A stretch of DNA of 21,204 bases from Actinomycetes bacterium (GTDB taxonomy: Bacteria; Actinomycetota; Actinomycetes; S36-B12; GCA-2699445), in assembly GCA_022600255.1 (NCBI GenBank), contig JAHZKU010000122.1, positions 1 through 21,204 on the forward strand. Direction: 5' to 3'. Below, one piece after another: positions 15,479 through 21,204 of the stretch. The notes below the pieces were generated by a model that was given only the letters and a program-made list of their open reading frames with translations, was not told the origin of the DNA and ran no database searches. Within the stretch, counting starts at the first letter, position 1. Each line of letters begins with the position of its first letter. A program made the translations under genes and the position numbers.

Positions 15479-15633
15479 CACTGCAGTGGGTACTATTCGG
15501 CTGCCTCGGGCACGCATGCTGGCCGGCCGCTGGTCCCTGAGAACACTTCCGCGGTGAGGACAACCGCAGACGCGTCCAATGTTGTGTTGCGCGCTGCCTT
15601 GGCTGAATTTGGTTGCTTGGGGAGCTGGGCGCT
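15479..15633. other. Zur-arsD intergenic region
   Basis: Together with 15372-15478 this forms a 262-base gap between the zur stop and arsD on the minus strand. I find no ArsR gene, no ArsR-like inverted repeat, no Zur box and no strong promoter in it. The best -10 guess on the minus strand is TAGTAC, about eight bases before a GTG-ATG pair near 15480. Confidence 0.4.
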
Positions 15634-16068
15634 TCAGTCCCGTTTCGGTTGGGGCGGTGCGCTCTGGCAAGCCGGGCAGAGGCCGGTCAGTTCCAACTGG
15701 TGTTCCTGAGCCGTGTAGCCCTGAGCCTTGGTCACTTCTTGCGCCCACTGCTCAATGACGTTACTGCGGATTTCAACGGTGCGGCCACAGTTTCGGCAGA
15801 CCAGATGATGATGGTGAGTGGGATTGCAGAGCCGGTAAAGCGTTTCGCCATCAGGCCGCATGCGCGTGTCAACCTCCCCGGAATCCACCAGTTTGGCCAG
15901 GTTGCGGTACACAGTGGCCAATCCCACTCGCTCGCCATCTTGGCTCAGTTCGGCGTGCAAGTCCTGCGCACTGCGGAAGTCGCCCTCCTGTAGAACCGCA
16001 AGGAGCGCAGACCGTTGCTTCGTGATTCGAGGAGTCTTCGGGACGGTCGGCTCGGGATGGGTACTCAT
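15634..16068 (-). CDS. zur: Zinc uptake regulator, Fur family (Zur)
   Basis: 144 residues from ATG 16068; TTG 16077 is possible but lies inside the likely -10. The N-terminal winged helix contains TKQRSALLAVLQ, DFRSAQDLHAEL and GLATVYRNLAKLVDSGEVD, the recognition helix. The C-terminal metal/dimer domain has YRLCNPTHHHHLVCRNCG and a closing CPAC. The CxxC pairs form the structural zinc site and the His run the regulatory site. It resembles mycobacterial Zur (FurB) more than iron Fur. It is divergent from znuABC with a Zur box between, so zinc-bound Zur should repress znuABC. The box also abuts its own promoter, making autoregulation likely. Confidence 0.93.
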   Translation of the reverse strand: MSTHPEPTVPKTPRITKQRSALLAVLQEGDFRSAQDLHAELSQDGERVGLATVYRNLAKLVDSGEVDTRMRPDGETLYRLCNPTHHHHLVCRNCGRTVEIRSNVIEQWAQEVTKAQGYTAQEHQLELTGLCPACQSAPPQPKRD

Positions 16069-16082
16069 AGCCTCCAAGTCTA
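16069..16082 (-). promoter_or_regulatory. zur -10 region, probable leaderless start
   Basis: On the minus strand TAGACT (16077-16082) ends eight bases before ATG 16068, too close for a normal leader. GGAGG is only two bases from the ATG, also unsuitable as a ribosome site. A leaderless message is the simplest reading; the -35 is weak (ATTCTC or TTCTCC). Confidence 0.45.
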
Positions 16083-16096
16083 CCCGGGTCAGGATT

Positions 16097-16125
16097 TTGG
16101 AGAATGAGAGTCGTTCTCATATAGT
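16097..16125 (+). promoter_or_regulatory. znuA promoter
   Basis: -35 TTGGAG (16097-16102) and -10 TATAGT (16120-16125) with exactly 17 bases between. The predicted start near 16132 gives a leader of about 50 bases carrying AGGAG at 16175-16179, five bases before znuA. Confidence 0.65.
16104..16120. promoter_or_regulatory. Zur box
   Basis: ATGAGAGTCGTTCTCAT is a palindrome with perfect six-bp arms. Its inner part, TGAGAGT-C-GTTCTCA, has the 7-1-7 layout and TGA/TCA ends of actinobacterial Zur boxes. It fills the znuA promoter spacer, so bound Zur would exclude RNA polymerase. Confidence 0.8.
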
Positions 16126-16184
16126 GGCGATAGCGACATGATGAAACGCTGTGGACGGCGCAGTCGCGATAGCTAGGAGACAAG

Positions 16185-17219
16185 ATGCGAAACAAGGGAT
16201 TGATCGTCAGTGCTGGGTGTGGCTTGGCGCTACTGGTCAGCGGGTGCACCAGTGCGTCTGACACCAGCAGTTCCAGCAGCGATCGGACAGTGGTCGCAAC
16301 GACAACGATTCTGGGTAGCGTCGCCGAGCAGGTGACTGATTGTGCTGGTGGGACGGTAACAACGTTGATGCCGCGTGGGGTTGACCCACACGACTATTCC
16401 CCGTCCAGTTCCGACGTCGTCACCATGGTGGGGGCAGACCTCGTGGTTGCCAACGGGCTGGGACTCGAAGAAGGGCTCGCCTCTGCGCTCGAGAACGCCG
16501 CTGAGGATGGCGCCAACGTCTATGAGGTGGCTCCGAACGTCGATCCGCTGCCTTTCAGTGAAGAACCAGAGAGTCATGAGGCCGCGCACGAGGACGAGGA
16601 AGCTGGACACAGCGATGAGGCGGACCACGAGGGTGACGAGCACGAGGGCGAAAAGCACAGCGAGGATGAAGCGGACCACGACCACGGTGACCTTGACCCC
16701 CATGTGTGGATGGATACCGCGAGGATGGCGCAAGCGGCTGAACTGATCGGCGGCCAGCTCGCGGACGCTACGGGCGACGAGAACTACCGCAACTGCGGCA
16801 GCGAGGCCGCCGCCAGCTTGCAGGAGACAAATCAGCAGGTGACTTCCGCAATGGCAGACATCCCGCAGAAGGACCGCAAACTCGTCACAGATCACGACTC
16901 CTTAGGCTATTTCGCGGCGGCCTATGACTTTGAGGTGGAAGGTGTCGTCATCCCGGGTGGCTCGACACTGGGCCAACCCGACTCAGCCGAACTGGCCACC
17001 TTAGCCAAGCTCATCAAGGACGAGAAAATTCCGGCGATCTTCGTTTCGGAAGGCGCTAGTCCGGCTTTGGCCGACGCCCTTGCGGCTGAAGTGGGCGAAG
17101 AAGTGCAAGTGGTTACCCTGTATGTCGGTAGTGTCGGCCCAGAAGGCTCCGACGCGGCAACGTATCAGGGCATGATGACCTCAAATGCCCGCACAGTAGC
17201 TGGGGCACTAACCTCCTGA
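16185..17219 (+). CDS. znuA: Zinc ABC transporter substrate-binding lipoprotein
   Basis: 344 residues. A signal peptide ends in a lipobox, LVSGC, with lipidated Cys21, so the protein is anchored outside the cytoplasmic membrane. Likely zinc ligands are His69 (VDPHDYSP), His173 (LDPHVWMD), His237 (TDHDSLGYFA) and the acidic residue in FVSEGASP. Between the first two histidines is a long His/Asp/Glu-rich loop (about 131-168), typical of zinc-specific rather than manganese-specific members. Cys53 and Cys204 might form a disulfide. AGGAG lies five bases upstream. It is the first gene of znuABC and is controlled by the Zur box just upstream. Confidence 0.95.
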   Translation: MRNKGLIVSAGCGLALLVSGCTSASDTSSSSSDRTVVATTTILGSVAEQVTDCAGGTVTTLMPRGVDPHDYSPSSSDVVTMVGADLVVANGLGLEEGLASALENAAEDGANVYEVAPNVDPLPFSEEPESHEAAHEDEEAGHSDEADHEGDEHEGEKHSEDEADHDHGDLDPHVWMDTARMAQAAELIGGQLADATGDENYRNCGSEAAASLQETNQQVTSAMADIPQKDRKLVTDHDSLGYFAAAYDFEVEGVVIPGGSTLGQPDSAELATLAKLIKDEKIPAIFVSEGASPALADALAAEVGEEVQVVTLYVGSVGPEGSDAATYQGMMTSNARTVAGALTS

Positions 17220-17231
17220 TTGGCGGCACCG

Positions 17232-18080
17232 ATGGAGTGGCTGATTGAGCCCTTCGAACTGGGGTTCCAGCAGCGAGCACTGCTAGGTGGGATCTTGGCC
17301 GCCCTGATGTGTGCCGTGGTCGGCACGTGGCTTGTCCTACAGGGGATGAGTTTCTTCGGCGACGCTTTCGTGCATGGGATCGTCCCCGGCGTGGCAGCAG
17401 CCGTGGTGCTGGGAGTGGATCCCTTGCTTGGGGCCGCCGTGGCGGCACTGGTGATGGTGCTGCTGATTGAGACCATCACCCGGGGCAGCAAGTTGCGCGA
17501 GGACACCGCTATCGGACTTCTGTTCGTCGGCATGCTGGCCCTCGGTGTGGCCATCATCTCCCAGGTGGACTCGTACTTCGGTTCGCTCACGGCCATTCTG
17601 TTCGGGGACGTTTTTGGTGTCACTGCCGAACAGCTCAGGCAACAGGCCGTCCTAGCGGTCATTGTTGTGGTGGTTAGCCTCCTGTTGTATCGGCCGCTGC
17701 TTGCGATGGCCTTCAGCCGACCCAAGGCTGAGCTGTTAGGGATGCGGCCCAGGGCGACTCATGTTGTGCTGCTGTTGACGATTGCCACAGCAGTCATCGG
17801 GAGTTTTCAGGTCGTCGGCACGCTGTTGGTGTTCTCACTGCTGATCGGCCCGCCAGCCACGGCTGCGCTGGTGGCCCGCACCGTGCCGGTCATGATGGTG
17901 TTGGGTGCCGGCATCGGAGTCGTCAGTGTGGTCGCGGGTCTAATCGTTAGTTACTACGCCGGAACGGCTGGTTCGGCAACGATCGCCCTCATCCCGATCT
18001 TGATCTTCTTCGTAGTGTTGGCGGTCACCCGGCTGGCGCGGAGCGTCGCCGGAGCCAAGCGAGTCGAGGTGGCGCGATGA
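17232..18080 (+). CDS. znuB: Zinc ABC transporter membrane protein
   Basis: 282 residues from ATG 17232 (MEWLIEPFELGFQQRALLGG). A TTG at 17220, directly after the znuA stop, would add four residues. Eight or so hydrophobic segments, no signal sequence, and the family pattern VVGTWLVLQGMSFFGDAFVHGIVPGVAAA near the N-terminus identify the ABC-3 permease family (ZnuB/MntB). The loop SFFGDAFVHGIVPG is the conserved coupling region. It forms the channel that takes zinc from ZnuA. The stop overlaps the znuC start as ATGA (18077-18080). No separate ribosome site stands out, so translation probably continues from znuA. Confidence 0.94.
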   Translation: MEWLIEPFELGFQQRALLGGILAALMCAVVGTWLVLQGMSFFGDAFVHGIVPGVAAAVVLGVDPLLGAAVAALVMVLLIETITRGSKLREDTAIGLLFVGMLALGVAIISQVDSYFGSLTAILFGDVFGVTAEQLRQQAVLAVIVVVVSLLLYRPLLAMAFSRPKAELLGMRPRATHVVLLLTIATAVIGSFQVVGTLLVFSLLIGPPATAALVARTVPVMMVLGAGIGVVSVVAGLIVSYYAGTAGSATIALIPILIFFVVLAVTRLARSVAGAKRVEVAR

Positions 18081-18850
18081 CCCAGGAATCCGGGGGGCCG
18101 CCAACAGTCGCAGCGCGCGACCTGGTGTTGAGCTACGACAGGCACATCGCCCTGGACAGCTCCAGCTTCTCTATCCCAGGACAGGTGGGCACGATCGCAA
18201 TTATCGGGCCCAATGGGTCGGGGAAATCAACGCTGCTTCACGCAATGACCGGCCTGATCCGCCCTCGCGAAGGCGCTCTGCAGGTATTAGGCAAGGACCC
18301 GGTCGCCATCCGTTCTGTCGTCAGCTACGTGCAGCAGACCACACAATTGCATGAGTCCCTCCCCATCACGGTCCGCCAAGTCGTCGCCATGGGTCGCTAC
18401 CCGAAAGTGGGCTGGTGGCGTCGCCTTTCGGCTCATGACAGGGCCCTCATTCAACGGGCGATGGATCGGATGCAGGTGGCGGATCTGGCGAGCCGGCAGT
18501 TTGCCGAGCTCTCCGGGGGCCAGCGACAGCGGGTCCTGATTGCGCAAGGGATTGCCCAGGAGCACCAACTACTGCTGTTGGACGAGCCGCTGACGGGCTT
18601 GGACCTGACGTCTGCGCGCACCATCGACGCACTCGTGCACGGTGAGCGCGAGGATGGTTGCACTGTGGTGCTGACGACTCACGACTTAGATGAAGCGCGT
18701 GCTGCTGATCAAGTGATTTTGGTGGGTGGGAAGGTGTTGGCAGCCGGACCCCCCGATCAGGTGCTGACGCGCAGGAATCTGGAGACGGCCTTCGGGCTAG
18801 GCGCGCTACACGGTTGGAAAGGATTTCTGGATTCTCCCCACCACGATTGA
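18077..18850 (+). CDS. znuC: Zinc ABC transporter ATPase
   Basis: 257 residues with all ABC ATPase motifs: Walker A GPNGSGKST (44-52), Q-loop YVQQ (84-87), signature LSGGQRQR (145-152), Walker B LLLLDE (165-170) followed by PLTGLD, and the switch His202 in TTHDLDE. It powers zinc uptake with ZnuB. The GRYPKVGWWRRLS segment (107-118) is typical of the Znu/Mnt group. It overlaps znuB by four bases and is the last gene of the Zur-controlled operon. Confidence 0.95.
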   Translation: MTQESGGPPTVAARDLVLSYDRHIALDSSSFSIPGQVGTIAIIGPNGSGKSTLLHAMTGLIRPREGALQVLGKDPVAIRSVVSYVQQTTQLHESLPITVRQVVAMGRYPKVGWWRRLSAHDRALIQRAMDRMQVADLASRQFAELSGGQRQRVLIAQGIAQEHQLLLLDEPLTGLDLTSARTIDALVHGEREDGCTVVLTTHDLDEARAADQVILVGGKVLAAGPPDQVLTRRNLETAFGLGALHGWKGFLDSPHHD

Positions 18851-19098
18851 GCGTGCGTCAACCCACAGCCGCTACCTCAGGCCGTGCGACAACCCCCTGC
18901 GGGGCACCGGCTTGCCTCACTGGACGAGCCGAACTCTAGGCGGGACCCACCGGCGAGCCCTTCTACCGTAAATGTGACCGCCACCAAGTCCACTGACCGG
19001 CTGGCGCTGCTCCAGCGGTGAACAATCGCGTTCTTTGGGGGGCCACCGGCAAGCGATCCCTGCAAACCCTGCCGGAGAAGGCGCCAAGTGATAGGGAC
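18851..19098. other. Intergenic region between znuC and MMPL gene
   Basis: A 248-base gap between converging genes. It contains several short hairpins: CCCC-TGC-GGGG at 18894-18904, CGGCT/AGCCG at 18908-18931, and CCGGCA/TGCCGG at 19046-19075. None has a T-run. No credible gene is seen. Confidence 0.5.
19046..19075 (-). terminator. Possible terminator hairpin after MMPL gene
   Basis: CCGGCA (19046-19051) pairs with TGCCGG (19070-19075) around an 18-base loop, 24 bases beyond the MMPL stop on the minus strand. It lacks a T-run, so this is a weak call. Confidence 0.25.
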
Positions 19099-21204
19099 CT
19101 AGGCGTCCATCGACTCCTTAACCTCGTCGGGCCTGTCCTGCGGCCTGGACAGTCGCGACGGCCACCATGTGCGGTCGTTGAGTTCGTAGACGGCCGCCGG
19201 TACCAAGAGCGAGCGCACGATGAGGGTGTCGATCAGTACCCCGACAGCGACAATAAACGCGATCTGGAACAAGAACAGCAGCGGCAGAATCGCCAAGGCG
19301 CTGAAGGTCGCAGCCAAGACCACACCTGCGCTGGTGATGACGCCACCGGTGACGGCTAGGGCTCTGAGAATCCCGACGCGGGTCCCGGACTTCTTGGTTT
19401 CCTCTCGCGCCCGTGTCATCAGGAAGATGTTGTAGTCGATACCCAAAGCTGCCAGGAATACGAAGGCGAACAAGGGCACGGAGGCGTCGGCTCCGGGCAG
19501 GTCCATGATGCCGTAGAAGACGATCGCTGACAGCCCCAACGTGGCTGTGAAAGACACGATCACCGTGCCGATCAGCAGGACTGGTGCCACGATGGCGCGC
19601 AATAACAACATCAGTACCAGCAGGGTCACGATCAAGACGGCCGGGATGATCACTCGCAGGTCTCGCTGCGATGATGCCTGGGTGTCCACCTGTGTGGCCG
19701 TCGGCCCTCCAACCAAAGCGTCGGTGCTGGATTGGTCGAGTTCCTCGCGCAGCAAGACAACGGTGTCCTCGGCGGCGGTTGAGTCCGCGGCATCGTCGAG
19801 GGTGACTCGGATTAGCACCTCATCGTTGGCCACGAGCGGAGTTGCGTTCGCCGGATTCCCAGGTTCAGTGGCAGGCACAGCCGCCGCAACTCCTGGGGTC
19901 TCCTGGATCACGCTCAACATGGGTTCGAGCTCGGTTGCTGGTCCGATCACGATGGTTTCGCTACCGGATCCCGCCGGGAAGTGGCGTTCGAGGGCTTCTT
20001 GCCCCTCAGTGGATTCCACGGTGGTGAGGAAAAAGTCAGACTGGGCGACCCCGCTGGCCTTGAAGGCCGGCAGGAAAGCGGAGAGGGCGAGTAGGAAGAT
20101 CAGGGTGCCGATCCAGACCGCCCGTGGCTTGCGGCCGACGAAGTTCGCGATCTTGGTCCAGATGCCATGATCCTGGCTGGTGTCTTTGTCGTCTTGGTCC
20201 TGTTCGGGCCGGTAGTGGGGCCGGACCGGCCAAAATGCACCCCGGCCCAACAGCAACAGGATGGCGGGGAGGAACGTCAGGGCCGCGAACATGGCGAAGA
20301 AGATGCCGACAGCAGCAACGGGGCCAAGGCCACGGTTGGAATTCAGTTCGCTAAGCAGCAGTGTCAGCACACCCAGAATCACGGTGCCACCGGACGCCAG
20401 AATTGCCTCGAATGTGCCCTTGAGCGTGGCTCGCATGGCCGGTACTGGGAAAGGTGTGCGCCGCAGTTCCTCGCGATAACGCGATACCAGCAGCAAGGAG
20501 TAGTCGGTGGTGGCCCCGATCACCAAGATGAACAGAATGCCCTGGCTCTGGCCGTTCAAGGTGATGATTTCGTTGCTCGCGAGTAGGTAGATGACAGCGG
20601 CCGAGGCGCCAAGGGCCAGTAGTGAGGTGAGTAGGACAAAGATGGGCAGCACCGGGCTGCGATACACAATCAACAGGATGAGGAGGACGACCCCGAGGGT
20701 AACCAGGAGGAGGAGGCCATCGATTTCACCGAAGGCTTCGGAGAAGTCCGCCAAGAACCCAGCCGGTCCGGTCGTGAAGATGTCGGCCCCCAGTGCCAGT
20801 GCCGGGCTTTCGTCCAGCACAGCCCGGACGTCCTCAACGGCCGTGCCTGGTTCGCTGTCTCCAGTATTTTCGATACTGACAACGACCGTTGCGGCGAGTT
20901 CGTCCTGACTGGGGACAGGGCCAACCACATCCGGGGCCACGCCTGGGACTTGCTGCAGCGATGCGATGTCGGTGTTGATCGCGGCTAGGTCCTCCTGCGA
21001 CAGCGACTCTTCAAACTCATAAACGATGATCGCTGGGATTGTTTCTTGGTTCACGAACGCGGCCTCAGCCTTGGCAACCTCCGTCGATTCGGCGCTGGCC
21101 GGTAGGAAGGAGAGGGCGTCGTTCTCTTGCACCGTTGACAGTTGTCCGGTGAAAGAGCCGAGCGGTCCACCCACGAAGAGCCACAGCAGCACCACAATCG
21201 AAGG
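19099..21204 (-). CDS. MMPL/RND-family membrane transporter, 5' end beyond window
   Basis: The frame is open to the right edge. The visible part starts inside the first membrane helix (PSIVVLLWLFVGG), so the true start lies outside; just over 700 residues are seen. It has the MMPL layout: a large extracytoplasmic domain after helix 1 (about residues 20-155), a cluster of membrane segments with TTDYSLLLVSRYREELRR, a second extracytoplasmic domain (about 370-520), and a second cluster with GIDYNIFLMTRAREETKKSG. The Asp-Tyr pairs in both clusters are the proton-relay positions of this family. The protein ends with a short cytoplasmic tail. Members export lipids, drugs or small molecules using the proton gradient; the substrate cannot be inferred here. 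No link to the neighbouring zinc genes is visible. Confidence 0.93.
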   Translation of the reverse strand, partial: PSIVVLLWLFVGGPLGSFTGQLSTVQENDALSFLPASAESTEVAKAEAAFVNQETIPAIIVYEFEESLSQEDLAAINTDIASLQQVPGVAPDVVGPVPSQDELAATVVVSIENTGDSEPGTAVEDVRAVLDESPALALGADIFTTGPAGFLADFSEAFGEIDGLLLLVTLGVVLLILLIVYRSPVLPIFVLLTSLLALGASAAVIYLLASNEIITLNGQSQGILFILVIGATTDYSLLLVSRYREELRRTPFPVPAMRATLKGTFEAILASGGTVILGVLTLLLSELNSNRGLGPVAAVGIFFAMFAALTFLPAILLLLGRGAFWPVRPHYRPEQDQDDKDTSQDHGIWTKIANFVGRKPRAVWIGTLIFLLALSAFLPAFKASGVAQSDFFLTTVESTEGQEALERHFPAGSGSETIVIGPATELEPMLSVIQETPGVAAAVPATEPGNPANATPLVANDEVLIRVTLDDAADSTAAEDTVVLLREELDQSSTDALVGGPTATQVDTQASSQRDLRVIIPAVLIVTLLVLMLLLRAIVAPVLLIGTVIVSFTATLGLSAIVFYGIMDLPGADASVPLFAFVFLAALGIDYNIFLMTRAREETKKSGTRVGILRALAVTGGVITSAGVVLAATFSALAILPLLFLFQIAFIVAVGVLIDTLIVRSLLVPAAVYELNDRTWWPSRLSRPQDRPDEVKESMDA

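Noticed and set aside
16230..16895. Minus-strand frame of 221 codons with hydrophobic stretches antisense to znuA
   Set aside because: The hydrophobic segment is the complement of the His/Asp/Glu-rich loop codons, not a membrane protein gene.

Overview
The window is GC-rich, densely packed bacterial DNA. ATGA stop/start overlaps, GTG/TTG starts, TAnnnT-type -10 boxes and at least two apparently leaderless genes, together with a Zur protein and Zur box of actinobacterial type, point to an actinomycete. I cannot place it more narrowly from sequence alone.

Region 1 (1-7916) looks like cell-envelope polysaccharide biosynthesis. On the minus strand, two GT-B glycosyltransferases (6450-7916 and 4612-6453) and WecB, the UDP-GlcNAc 2-epimerase (3563-4615), are joined by 4-base ATGA overlaps. 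An unrecognised partial gene (1-599) lies further on in the same direction. Between them, on the plus strand, is a tandem pair of paralogous P-loop sulfotransferase-like proteins (1036-2214 and 2307-3482), which suggests a sulfated glycan or lipid.

Region 2 (8043-13058) is redox and lipid metabolism. A FAD-dependent amine-oxidase-like protein and a DUF1365 protein form an ATGA-coupled pair. Their promoter carries a perfect 18-bp palindrome between -35 and -10. Divergent from them is a family III (CaiB/BaiF) CoA-transferase. Next come a MarR regulator and a divergent NAD(P)H-dependent FMN reductase, whose two promoters share one palindromic operator; the MarR transcript looks leaderless.

Region 3 (13075-18850) is metal and metalloid handling. 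ArsD and ArsA (metallochaperone and two-domain ATPase, all expected cysteines present) lie downstream of a Zur-type regulator. Zur is divergent from znuA-znuB-znuC, the zinc ABC importer, and a Zur box sits exactly between the -35 and -10 of znuA. No ArsB/Acr3 pump and no ArsR are visible in the window.

Region 4 (19099-21204) is an MMPL/RND-family membrane transporter whose 5' end runs off the window.

No tRNA, rRNA, insertion sequence, CRISPR array or phage gene was found. The most interesting points are the tandem sulfotransferases inside the glycan cluster, the pump-less arsDA pair beside the zinc regulon (with a possible 36-residue CxxC peptide overlapping arsD), and three well-defined operator/promoter structures.
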